Below are positions 17,272-24,887 of a stretch of 64,000 nt of DNA, piece after piece (the stretch's first letter is position 1; the number at the start of each line of letters is the position of its first letter). Below the pieces are notes generated by a model that worked only from the letters and a program-made list of their open reading frames with translations, did no database searches and was not told the DNA's origin. The stretch comes from Poindextera sp041691315. Lineage in GTDB: Bacteria > Pseudomonadota > Alphaproteobacteria > Caulobacterales > Caulobacteraceae. The position numbers and the translations under genes are program-made. The stretch lies in assembly GCA_041691315.1 (NCBI GenBank), contig JBEPUW010000006.1, positions 1 through 64,000 on the forward strand, read 5' to 3'.

Positions 17272-19071
17272 CTAATCGATGACCACCACGTCTGCATCCG
17301 GCGCCGCGGCGAACAGCCGTTCAAGCTCGGCCGGCCGGCGCGACCGCGCCAGGGCCTGGTTGATGTAGCCCTTGTCGGTGAGTTCGCCGCTTAGTGGATC
17401 GGGCGAGCCGGGCAGGATCAAGGCGCGCGCGACCTTGCCGCCGCCGCCCTTTGCGGAAGCGGCCATCCGGCGCAGACCGGCTTCGATCTCCGACTTGAGA
17501 CCGTCCGCGCCGAGCCGCTGGCGCGCCGCCGGATCGACGAACAGCATCAGGCCGACGCCATCTCGTCCCTCGCCGCAGACCACTGCGTCGATGGCCGCCC
17601 CGCCGATCGCCGACAGCGCGGTGAGCCGCAGCGCGCCAGCGGTCACGAAGACCCCGGTCGACAGCTTGAAGTTCTCCACCAGCCGCCCGTCGAAGGCCAG
17701 GCCCAGCGCCGGCCGCTGGGGATCGACCATCCGCGCCGCGTCGCCCAGGCGGTAATAGCCCTCCTCGTCACGAGAGCCCGTTGTCCCGGCCGGGTCCTGG
17801 CCCTCGGACCGGCGCGCGTCATGGTAGCCGGGGGAGATCTGCGGCCCGACCACCCGCACCTCGAACTTGCCGTCCTGGGGCGCGAGCTTCAGCGTCGTGC
17901 CCGGGACCGGCATGCCGATCAGCCCGGTCTTCAGGTTCTTCCAGTGCACGTTGCTGATCGTCGGACCGGTCTCGGTCGCGCCATAGCCGGAACCGATGCT
18001 GATCTGTTCGCCGACGGTGCGCAGCGCCACCGCATTGAGCCGATCGGCGACGCTCTGGGCCAGGCCGGCGCCACCGTATTGCAGCACCCGCACACGATCG
18101 AAGAAGGTGCGCGCCAGTGCGTCGTCGCGCTCGAGTTCGCCGGCCAGCAGGCCCCAGCCCGCCGGCACCATGTTGCAGTAGGTCGTGCTGATTTCGCGCA
18201 GGTTGCGCACGGTCTCGCCGAACCGACCGGCGACCGGCTGGCCCGCGTCGATATAGAGGCCGCCGCCGCGATGCAGCGTGCCTTGCAGGATGGAATTGGC
18301 CCCAAGGCTGTGGCTCCAGGGCGCGCTGTGCACCAGGACCGGCGGCTCGGTATCGTCGAAACAGGCGGCGATCTGGGCGCTGTTGCAGGCGATATTGCTA
18401 TGGGTGCAGATCGTGGATTTCGGCCGCCCGGTCGAGCCGGAAGTCAGCATCAGCTTCGCCGCGTCGTCGGGCGTCGCCTGGTCGGCCAGCGGCTGGCCGT
18501 CGCGCAGCAGGGTCTCCAGCCGATGATCGCCGGGCCTGGCGTTGGTCTCAGCGATCAGCGGCAGGCCTTGCAGGAAGGGCCAGTCCAGCGCGTCGGCGAA
18601 CGCCGCGGCGTCGTCGACGAAGACGCAGGCCGGTCCGATCAGGCCAACGGCATGCGCCAGCAGGGCCGGATCGGCGCCCTTCAGCCCGTATTGCGCCGAC
18701 ACCGGTGCGGCCGGCGCGCCCAGCCGCATCGCGGCGAAGGTGACCAAGGCCTGGGCGATCCCGTTGCGCGCCAGGATCAGCACCGGCTTGCCAGGTCCGA
18801 GCCCAAGGCCAGCGAACGCGCCGGCCAGCGCCGCGACGGCCTCACGACCCTCGCTGAAGCTCAGGCGCCGCCAACCTTCGCCGGATCGCTCCGCAAGCCA
18901 TAGCCGCTCCGGCGCCTGAACCGCCCAGTGGTCGAGCGGCGCGTTGGTCGTGGAGAAGGCGGTCGAGAAGGGCGCGGCGTTTCCGATGACGATCGCGCCG
19001 TCGAGGCGATGGTCGATCGTGTAGCGCGGCTGGGCGTAGCGGGGGTCGCGAATGGGCGGCGGCTGATTCAT
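17272..19071 (-). CDS. Acyl-CoA ligase of the feruloyl-CoA synthase type (AMP-binding)
   Basis: A 599-residue adenylate-forming enzyme. The AMP-binding loop reads LMLTSGSTGRPKS near residue 210, motif A5 is YGATETGP near 345, the hinge D is in YYRLGDAARMVD, and the catalytic lysine is in the C-terminal ELTDKGYINQ. The stretch VPVSAQYGLKGADPALLAHAV and the long C-terminal region resemble feruloyl-CoA synthases, which activate ferulate or other aromatic acids for beta-oxidation-like cleavage. No partner hydratase/lyase or vanillin dehydrogenase is nearby, so the substrate is uncertain. It sits between zapA and the 6S candidate, where relatives have 5-formyltetrahydrofolate cyclo-ligase. Confidence 0.85.
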   Translation of the reverse strand: MNQPPPIRDPRYAQPRYTIDHRLDGAIVIGNAAPFSTAFSTTNAPLDHWAVQAPERLWLAERSGEGWRRLSFSEGREAVAALAGAFAGLGLGPGKPVLILARNGIAQALVTFAAMRLGAPAAPVSAQYGLKGADPALLAHAVGLIGPACVFVDDAAAFADALDWPFLQGLPLIAETNARPGDHRLETLLRDGQPLADQATPDDAAKLMLTSGSTGRPKSTICTHSNIACNSAQIAACFDDTEPPVLVHSAPWSHSLGANSILQGTLHRGGGLYIDAGQPVAGRFGETVRNLREISTTYCNMVPAGWGLLAGELERDDALARTFFDRVRVLQYGGAGLAQSVADRLNAVALRTVGEQISIGSGYGATETGPTISNVHWKNLKTGLIGMPVPGTTLKLAPQDGKFEVRVVGPQISPGYHDARRSEGQDPAGTTGSRDEEGYYRLGDAARMVDPQRPALGLAFDGRLVENFKLSTGVFVTAGALRLTALSAIGGAAIDAVVCGEGRDGVGLMLFVDPAARQRLGADGLKSEIEAGLRRMAASAKGGGGKVARALILPGSPDPLSGELTDKGYINQALARSRRPAELERLFAAAPDADVVVID

Positions 19072-19166
19072 CGTGCCCTCGTAGCGCGGATTTGCCCGGA
19101 ACTCGATGCAACGCGCCGCGGCGTCGTCAGCGCTTGAGCCCGAGCCCGCGACCCCCTACCTTACGA

Positions 19167-19338
19167 GGTGGCGGGTCTGCTGCGGCTCGCGTCGAAGGCA
19201 TCACATCCCGGGGACCTTAAATTCTCTCTACGGGAGCTGTCCCTGGCCGGGATCGTGGTCCCGGGCACACGGTTCCCACCTGGTAAACCAGGTCCGAGCG
19301 GATTGAACCGCCCTCACGGCTTTCGCGGCGCCGCCACC
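19167..19338 (+). ncRNA. ssrS: Probable 6S RNA
   Basis: The 324-base gap 19072-19395 holds no gene but a highly structured stretch. A closing stem GGTGGCGG (19167-19174) pairs with CCGCCACC (19331-19338), and CGAAGGC (19193-19199) with GCTTTCG (19319-19325). Inside are CCCGGGGAC/GTCCCTGGCCGGG, the hairpin ACCTGG-TAAA-CCAGGT (19278-19293) and GCGG-ATTGAA-CCGC. The segment GACCTTAAATT resembles the CCTTAAA segment of E. coli 6S RNA. Length (about 172) and position (near zapA, just upstream of the YmdB-type gene) fit alphaproteobacterial ssrS. 6S RNA mimics an open promoter and sequesters housekeeping RNA polymerase. Ends are approximate. Confidence 0.58.
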
Positions 19339-19395
19339 CTTTCCCGCCATTCGGCGTGAAAAGGCGTATATCGGGGTCCTAACAAGGACTTCCCT

Positions 19396-20235
19396 ATGCG
19401 CTTCGCCTTTTTCGGCGACATCGTCGGCCGCTCGGGCCGCGAGGGTCTGGCCGAACATCTGCCCTATCTGCGCCGCCAGCTCGGGCTGGAGTTCGTGGTG
19501 GTCAACGCCGAGAACGCCGCCGCCGGCTTCGGGATCACCGAGAACACCGCCCGTGAGCTGTTCGCCGCCGGCGCCGACTGCCTGACCCTCGGCAACCACT
19601 CCTGGGACCAGAAGGAAGCGCTGACCTACATAGTGCGCGAGCCGCGCATGATCCGGCCGCTGAACTATCCGGCCCTGTCCGACGCCCCCGGCCGCGGCGC
19701 GCAGATGTTCGACACCGAGCGCGGCAAGCGCGTCCTGGTGATCAACCTGCTCGGGCGGGTGAACATGGATTCGCTGGACGACCCCTTCGCGGCGGTCGAT
19801 CGCGAACTGAACGCCTGTCCGTTGGGCCAGGCCGTCGATGCGGTGATCGTCGACATGCATGCCGAGGCCACCTCGGAAAAGATGGCCATGGGGCATTTCT
19901 GCGACGGCCGCGCCAGCCTGGTGGTCGGCACGCACACCCATGTGCCGACGGCCGACTGCCAGATCCTCAACCATGGCACCGCCTACCAGACCGATGCCGG
20001 CGCCTGCGCCGACTATGACAGCGTCATCGGCAACCAGAAGGAGGAACCGTTGCGGCGTTTCACCACCCGCATCTCCGGCGGCCGCTACCAGCCGGCGGAG
20101 GGACCGGCCACAGTCTGTGGCGTCTATGTCGAGACCGACGACGCCACCGGCCTCGCCCGCCGCGTCGAACCCATCCGCATCGGCGGCCGCCTCAGCGAAA
20201 CCGTGCCCAACGTTTCCGAGACTGTCACGGCCTAG
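19396..20235 (+). CDS. YmdB/TIGR00282-family metallophosphoesterase
   Basis: A 279-residue calcineurin-like phosphoesterase. Metal ligands are visible in FFGDIVGRSG (Asp8), VNAENAA (Asn/Glu), LGNHSWDQ, VDMHAEATSEK and VVGTHTHVPTAD, the full set of the YmdB family. The Bacillus member hydrolyses 2',3'-cyclic nucleotides and affects biofilm and motility decisions. The residues up to the C-terminus (RRVEPIRIGGRL) match family length. It sits between the 6S RNA candidate and the yebC region, as in other Caulobacterales. Confidence 0.92.
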   Translation: MRFAFFGDIVGRSGREGLAEHLPYLRRQLGLEFVVVNAENAAAGFGITENTARELFAAGADCLTLGNHSWDQKEALTYIVREPRMIRPLNYPALSDAPGRGAQMFDTERGKRVLVINLLGRVNMDSLDDPFAAVDRELNACPLGQAVDAVIVDMHAEATSEKMAMGHFCDGRASLVVGTHTHVPTADCQILNHGTAYQTDAGACADYDSVIGNQKEEPLRRFTTRISGGRYQPAEGPATVCGVYVETDDATGLARRVEPIRIGGRLSETVPNVSETVTA

Positions 20236-20239
20236 CCTG

Positions 20240-20411
20240 CTCATCCCGCGAATGCGGGTTCTCTTACCCGATCGCGATGGCTCGGCAGTGCCGGAAGGAT
20301 TTGACACAAAGCACACCAAGCACACCAAGAAGAGCAAGGGTCAGCGCTGACCCTTGGTGTCCTTTGTGTACTTGGTGTCAAAAAGATGAGTTCTCGCTCA
20401 CGCGGGAATAA
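20240..20411. repeat. Nested inverted repeat with period-9 arms
   Basis: The inner repeat (20300-20382) has arms built from near-9-base units (acacaaagc, acaccaagc, acaccaaga) meeting at GGTCAGC-GCTGACC. An outer pair CTCATC (20240-20245) and GATGAG (20385-20390) is accompanied by a CCCGC-gaat-GCGGG hairpin on the left and a CGCGGG block on the right. The whole unit lies between the phosphoesterase stop and the pentapeptide gene stop, in convergent gene space. It looks like a dispersed palindromic element rather than a simple terminator. Confidence 0.7.
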
Positions 20412-20441
20412 GTGGATTGGATACTGGGGTCCGGGGCGCGT

Positions 20442-20732
20442 CTAGTCCTCCAACACCTTTAGGCGGCGGACGGTGAGTTCGTCGATTTCGACGTCGCCCA
20501 GGCGGACGCGGCCGATGCCGAGGCGGCCGATCCTGAGGGCGCCGATGGCCATGGCGCCGATGGCGACCGCGCCGAGGGCGAGCGCGCCCAAGGCAAGGGC
20601 GCCGACCACCGCGCTGCCGGTAGCCGCGCTACCGGTCGCGACGCTGACGCGGGGCTCGACCAGCGGCCGGTCGTTCGGCTGCCAGCGGACGATCTCCTCG
20701 GGCAGCGTCTCGGGGTCTTCGACCGTGGTCAT
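20442..20732 (-). CDS. Small protein with pentapeptide-pattern repeats
   Basis: A 96-residue protein with a plain acidic N-terminus (residues 1-31) followed by about twelve tandem five-residue units from residue 32 to 91. Examples are VVGAL, ALGAL, AIGAM, RIGRL and RLGDV. This fits an A(L/I)GA(L/V) pentapeptide pattern, which would coil as a right-handed quadrilateral beta-helix. Residues 42-66 are hydrophobic enough to be read instead as a membrane helix; the charged units that follow in the same register favour the repeat reading. Function is unknown; pentapeptide proteins include DNA mimics. It faces the phosphatase gene divergently. Confidence 0.6.
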   Translation of the reverse strand: MTTVEDPETLPEEIVRWQPNDRPLVEPRVSVATGSAATGSAVVGALALGALALGAVAIGAMAIGALRIGRLGIGRVRLGDVEIDELTVRRLKVLED

Positions 20733-20829
20733 GGGCTTGGCGCTCCTTGAACGTCGACCAACAACAGCTTGGCCGAAGGCGAGGTTCCGATGGGTGACGG
20801 ACGCCGCAAGCCAGTCTACATCGCCGCGG

Positions 20830-21447
20830 ATGATTTATCTCGTCCGCCACGGCCAGACCGAGTTCAACCGCATCGGCCGCCTGCAAGGCCATGTCGATTC
20901 ACCGCTGATGCCGCTGGGCGTCGATCAGGCGCGGCGGGTCGGCGCGCTGCTGAAGACGCTGATCGACGACCCCGCCGCCTGGCTCATCGAGGCGAGTTCG
21001 CTCGGCCGCGCCGCGCATACGGCCAGGCTGATCGCCGATGAGCTCGGCGCCCGGGACGTCGTGCTCGAGGACCGGCTGCGCGAGGTCAGCATGGGCTCCT
21101 GGGACGGCCTGACCATCGAGGAGATCGCCGCCATCGCGCCGGAGACGGTGGCGGCGGCCCCGCGCTCGTCGCTGTTCTTCCACTCGCCCGACGGCGAGAC
21201 CTATGCCGCCATGTGCGCGCGCCTACGCTCGTGGCTGGACGAGGCGATTGCCGACGGCCGCTCGCGTATCGTCGTCTCCCACGGCGTGTCGGGGCGGGTG
21301 CTGCGCGCCCTCTACGCCGATCTGGACTGGGAGGAGGCGGTGCTGATGGCATCTCCCCAGGACGCCGTCTTCCGCCTTGAGCAGGGCCGCATCGAGCGGA
21401 TCGACTGTGCGCCCGCGGCTCTGGCGCCGGCGGAGGTGGAGCGGTAG
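20830..21447 (+). CDS. Histidine phosphatase (phosphoglycerate mutase-like) family protein
   Basis: A 205-residue enzyme of the histidine phosphatase superfamily. The phosphorylated histidine lies in LVRHGQTEFN (His7), and the second catalytic histidine in IVVSHGVSGRVL near residue 155. LREVSMGSWDGLTIEEI carries the acid residue region. I start at the ATG just before IYLVRHG; a longer frame upstream is not family-like and overlaps the opposite-strand gene's promoter. It could be a broad phosphatase or a cobalamin/sugar phosphatase. No pathway partner is adjacent; yebC follows after 11 bases. Confidence 0.9.
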   Translation: MIYLVRHGQTEFNRIGRLQGHVDSPLMPLGVDQARRVGALLKTLIDDPAAWLIEASSLGRAAHTARLIADELGARDVVLEDRLREVSMGSWDGLTIEEIAAIAPETVAAAPRSSLFFHSPDGETYAAMCARLRSWLDEAIADGRSRIVVSHGVSGRVLRALYADLDWEEAVLMASPQDAVFRLEQGRIERIDCAPAALAPAEVER

Positions 21448-21458
21448 GACTCAAACCC

Positions 21459-22205
21459 ATGGCCGGTCACTCAAAATTCAAGAACATCCAGTTCCGCAAG
21501 GGCGCCCAGGACAAGAAGCGCTCGAAGATCTTCTCCAAGCTGTCGCGCGACATCACGCTGGCGGCGAAACAGGGGATTCCCGACCCCACCGCCAATGCGC
21601 GCCTGCGGTTGGCCATCGCCACGGCGCGTCAGGGATCCATGCCCAAGGACAATATCGACCGGGCGATCAAGAAGGCCATGGGCGGCGAGACCGACTCGTT
21701 CGAGGACATCCGCTACGAGGGCTTCGGCCCGGGCGGCGTCGGCCTGATCGTCGAGGTGCTGACCGATAACAGGAACCGCGCGGCGGCGTCGGTGCGCACC
21801 ATCTTCGGCAAGAACGGCGGCAATATGGGCGAGAGCGGCTCGGTCGCCTTCATGTTCGACCGGGTGGGCGAGATCGTCTATCCGGCCCAGGCCGGTAGCG
21901 AGGACAAGGTCATGGAGGCGGCCATTGAGGCCGGCGCCGAGGACGTCGAGAGCGACGACGACGGCCATCTGATCACCACCCTGTTCGAAGATCTGTCGAC
22001 CGTCGCCGAGGCGCTGGAAGCCCGCCTCGGCGCGCCCAAATCCACCGGCGTCGTCTGGCGGCCGAAGAGCGAGGTGCCGGTGACCAGCGCCGAGGCGGCG
22101 ACGATCATGAAGCTGATCGACGCGCTCGACGACGACGACGATGTGCAGAACGTCTATCTGAACGCCGAATTCAGCGACGAAGACTTGGCCAAACACGCCG
22201 GATAG
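21459..22205 (+). CDS. YebC/PmpR-family protein
   Basis: A 248-residue YebC-family protein with the strict N-terminus MAGHSKFKNIQFRKGAQDKKRSKIFSKL, the core YEGFGPGGVGLIVEVLTDNRNR and an acidic C-terminal domain (DALDDDDDVQNVYLNAEFSDE). Members were called transcription regulators and are now also linked to translation of proline-rich motifs. In many alphaproteobacteria the gene lies upstream of ruvC, as here after two small genes. Confidence 0.95.
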   Translation: MAGHSKFKNIQFRKGAQDKKRSKIFSKLSRDITLAAKQGIPDPTANARLRLAIATARQGSMPKDNIDRAIKKAMGGETDSFEDIRYEGFGPGGVGLIVEVLTDNRNRAAASVRTIFGKNGGNMGESGSVAFMFDRVGEIVYPAQAGSEDKVMEAAIEAGAEDVESDDDGHLITTLFEDLSTVAEALEARLGAPKSTGVVWRPKSEVPVTSAEAATIMKLIDALDDDDDVQNVYLNAEFSDEDLAKHAG

Positions 22206-22215
22206 GGACGGCCGG

Positions 22216-22641
22216 ATGAGCGATCCGTACGATCTGCGGCGCTTCGTCGAGGCCCAGCGGACCAGCTATGAAGCGGCGCTGAGCGAACTGCGCAGCGGCC
22301 GGAAAGCCAGCCACTGGATGTGGTATATCTTCCCGCAGATCGCCGGCCTGGGCATGAGCGCCATGTCGCAGCACTATTCGATCTCATGTCTCGACGAGGC
22401 GCGCGCCTATCTCGACCATCCGGTGCTTGGGCCCAGGCTGGTCGAATGCACGCGGGCGGTGAGCGCGGTGGAAGGGCGGACCGCCTATGAGTTCCTTGGA
22501 TCGCCCGACGACATGAAGTTCCACTCCTGCCTGACGCTGTTCGCCGCCGCGGCCCCCGACAACCCGGTCTTCGCCGAGGCGCTGGCCGGCTATTTCGGCG
22601 GCGAACCCGATCCGCTGACCCTGGAAAAGCTGGGCGCCTGA
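22216..22641 (+). CDS. DUF1810 family protein
   Basis: A 141-residue cytoplasmic protein with the DUF1810 signature: YDLRRFVEAQ at the N-terminus, the SHWMWYIFPQIAGLGMSAMSQHYSI block (residues about 32-56) and DDMKFHSCLTLF. The family is widespread but its biochemistry is not established. It starts 11 bases after yebC and probably belongs to that transcript. Confidence 0.88.
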   Translation: MSDPYDLRRFVEAQRTSYEAALSELRSGRKASHWMWYIFPQIAGLGMSAMSQHYSISCLDEARAYLDHPVLGPRLVECTRAVSAVEGRTAYEFLGSPDDMKFHSCLTLFAAAAPDNPVFAEALAGYFGGEPDPLTLEKLGA

Positions 22642-22647
22642 GGGCGT

Positions 22648-22979
22648 CTAGACGAAGGTGTTCTCCGGCGGCGAGATCGGATGCGGCCGCTGCGCTAGCC
22701 GCCATCCGAACACCACCATCACACCCCGATCGTCGCCGGCACGCCGAAGACGGCGAACATGAAGGCCATGGTGATCAGGACCAGCGCCCAGGTCCCCTGG
22801 CCGTGATTGTCCATCCCGGTCACCACCGCGGCCCCGCAGACGATCACGATGGTCAGGACGCACACCACTGCGACAACGGCGCCGACGGCGATCAGGCAAA
22901 CCCCGGCGATCCGCCGCCCGAGGTGGCTTTGCGTGTCGGTGATCCCAGATGGCGACATAGACCGCGAGCCCCCGCGCAT
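22648..22979 (-). pseudogene. Small membrane protein, possibly frameshifted near its C-terminus
   Basis: The open frame at 22719-22979 gives 86 residues with two hydrophobic helices (IAGVCLIAVGAVVAVVCVLTIVIV and ALVLITMAFMFAVFGVPATIG). It stops at a TGA just after a GGGG run (22724-22727 on the plus strand). The adjacent frame continues with VMVVFGWRLAQRPHPISPPENTF and stops at 22648. One extra G in the run would join them into a protein of about 110 residues whose second helix continues naturally. Two starts are possible (22979 or the ATG seven codons later). I do not recognise a family. It is convergent with DUF1810. Confidence 0.5.
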
Positions 22980-23035
22980 GGTCGATGGCCGAGGTTAGAC
23001 GGCGCTGGTACCGAGGGATAGGCTAAGCCGTGCCG

Positions 23036-23641
23036 ATGTCCGCGCCCGCCGCAACGATCGAAGCGACCGTCAAGGGGATCGAACTTCGGCTCGAGACGGC
23101 GCCGGGCCTGTTTTCCCCACGCGCTGTCGATGCGGGCACGTTGGCCATGCTGTCGCAGGTGGCGTTCGCGCCGGAAGACAAGGTGCTCGACCTCGGCTGC
23201 GGCTATGGCGTGGTCGGCCTGGTGGCGGCGAGGCTCGGGCGGCCGGACAGGGTCTGGCTGGTGGACAAGGACCCATCGGCGGTCGCGCTGGCGCGGGCCA
23301 ATCTGGCGGCCAATGACGCCGCGGCCGCCACGGTGGTGTTGAGCGACGGCTTCCGGTCGTTCTTCGAGACCGGGTTCGACAAGATCCTCTGCAACCCGCC
23401 CTACCAGGCCGATTTCGCGGTGCCGAAGCACTTCATCGAAAAGGGGTTCAACCGGCTTGTGGTCGGCGGAACCCTCTACATGGTGACCAAGCGCGAGCTC
23501 TGGTACCGCAACAAGATCACCAGCGTCTTCGGCGGCGTGAAGGTCGCGCAAGTCGACGGCTACTTCGTCTTCGAGGCGACCCGCCGGACGCTCCAGTACG
23601 CCCGGCGGGTTCCGCCGCGACGGCTTTCGCGAGACGGCTGA
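23036..23641 (+). CDS. Class I SAM-dependent methyltransferase (RsmC-like small domain)
   Basis: A 201-residue methyltransferase. The SAM loop reads VLDLGCGYGVVGLVAARLG, the acidic ribose-binding position is in WLVDKDPSAVALAR, and the catalytic motif is NPPYQ, typical of enzymes that methylate an exocyclic nitrogen of guanine in rRNA (RsmC/RlmG group) or of DNA/protein N-methylases. It corresponds to the C-terminal half of RsmC and lacks the inactive N-terminal domain. A GTG two codons upstream is an alternative start. Confidence 0.85.
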   Translation: MSAPAATIEATVKGIELRLETAPGLFSPRAVDAGTLAMLSQVAFAPEDKVLDLGCGYGVVGLVAARLGRPDRVWLVDKDPSAVALARANLAANDAAAATVVLSDGFRSFFETGFDKILCNPPYQADFAVPKHFIEKGFNRLVVGGTLYMVTKRELWYRNKITSVFGGVKVAQVDGYFVFEATRRTLQYARRVPPRRLSRDG

Positions 23642-23713
23642 CCTGAGGATCGCGGGGAGGCAGGCCCGGCGCGGTGTCGCGGCCTGGCCCGAGCCTTGGC
23701 CTTGTGGGCGTGG

Positions 23714-23728
23714 TTAGCGAGCCGTTAA
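23714..23728. promoter_or_regulatory. CtrA-like box upstream of ruvC
   Basis: TTAG-N7-TTAA, one mismatch from the CtrA consensus TTAA-N7-TTAA, about 50 bases before the ruvC ATG. In a Caulobacter-type genome this could tie recombination genes to the cell cycle. A single degenerate 8-base match is weak evidence. Confidence 0.3.
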
Positions 23729-23778
23729 CCTTTAGGCGGCTTCCCCTGGGCGGCGCATGGCGCGATGGTCGGGAACAC

Positions 23779-24282
23779 ATGACGAACGCGATTCGCATTC
23801 TTGGCCTCGACCCCGGACTGCGGCGCACCGGCTGGGGCGTCATCGTCATCGAGGGCGCGCGCCTGTCCCACGTCGCCCACGGCGTCATCGCGCCCAAGGA
23901 CACGCTCAGCCTTTCCGAGCGGCTGCTTTTCCTGTTCGAGGGCGTGTGCGCCATCGTGGCGGCGCATGCGCCGGACGAAGCGGCGATCGAGGAGACCTTC
24001 GTCACCGCCAACGGCTCCTCGACGCTCAAGCTCGGTCACGCCCGCGCCGCTGCCATGATCGCCCCGGCCCGCGCCGGGCTGCTGGTGGCGGAGTATTCCG
24101 CCAAGTCTGTGAAAAAAGCGGTGGTCGGCACCGGCGGGGCCGACAAGACCCAGGTCGCCTTCATGATCGCGCGGCTGTTGCCGACCGCCGGCGATCCGAC
24201 CGCCGACGCCGCAGATGCGCTGGCCGTCGCCATCGCCCATGCCCATGCCCGGCGTGCGCGCGCGTTCGGGACCGCAGCATGA
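23779..24282 (+). CDS. ruvC: Holliday junction resolvase RuvC
   Basis: Cuts four-way DNA junctions as a dimer. The four acidic catalytic residues are in ILGLDPGLRRTGWG (Asp), AIEETFVTAN (Glu), and the C-terminal DPTADAADALAVAIAHAH (Asp pair). At 167 residues from the ATG at 23779 it has normal length; a longer upstream frame (GTG-led) lacks family similarity. The stop overlaps the ruvA start by four bases. Confidence 0.95.
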   Translation: MTNAIRILGLDPGLRRTGWGVIVIEGARLSHVAHGVIAPKDTLSLSERLLFLFEGVCAIVAAHAPDEAAIEETFVTANGSSTLKLGHARAAAMIAPARAGLLVAEYSAKSVKKAVVGTGGADKTQVAFMIARLLPTAGDPTADAADALAVAIAHAHARRARAFGTAA

Positions 24283-24887
24283 TCGGCCGGCTGCGCGGTC
24301 TGGTCGCCGAGGTCGGGGAAGAGGACGCGCTCATCGACGTCGGCGGCGTGGGCTACGTGGTCCGCTGCGGCTCGCGCACCCTGGACCGACTGCCGGCGCC
24401 CGGCGACGAGGCCCTGTTGCACGTCGAGACCCAGTGGAGCGAGGCGACCGGCATCCGGCTCTACGGCTTCCTGGCCCGCGACGAGCGTCGCGCCTTCGTG
24501 GCCTTGCAGAATATCCAGGGCGTCGGGCCGAAGGCGGCGCTTGGCGTGCTCGACGTGCTGTCGCCGGCCGAGTTGGCGCAAGCGGTGGCGCGCGACGACA
24601 AGGCCCAGGTCGGCCGCGCCCAAGGGGTGGGGCCGAAACTTGCCCAGCGCATCGTCACAGAACTTAAGGACAAGCCGATCAGCGACGGCGTGGTCCAGGC
24701 CTTCCACGGCAACGCCGCCAGCCCGCATGTCCCGACCGTGGCGGGCGAGGCGGTGGCGGCCCTGCTCGGCCTGCAGATCGCCGAGGTCACGGCGCGGCGC
24801 GCGGTCGATGCGGCTCTCCTGCGGCTGGGTGAAGACGCCGCCATACCGGCGGTGATCAAGGCGGCCTTGCAGGAAATCGGTAGATGA
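24279..24887 (+). CDS. ruvA: Holliday junction helicase subunit RuvA
   Basis: Binds four-way junctions and guides the RuvB motor. The 202-residue chain has domain I (MIGRLRGLVAEVGEEDALIDVGGVGYVV), the helix-hairpin-helix motifs LQNIQGVGPKAALGVL and AQGVGPKLAQRIVTELKDK, and a C-terminal three-helix domain that contacts RuvB. It is coupled to ruvC (ATGA) and overlaps ruvB by four bases. Confidence 0.96.
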   Translation: MIGRLRGLVAEVGEEDALIDVGGVGYVVRCGSRTLDRLPAPGDEALLHVETQWSEATGIRLYGFLARDERRAFVALQNIQGVGPKAALGVLDVLSPAELAQAVARDDKAQVGRAQGVGPKLAQRIVTELKDKPISDGVVQAFHGNAASPHVPTVAGEAVAALLGLQIAEVTARRAVDAALLRLGEDAAIPAVIKAALQEIGR

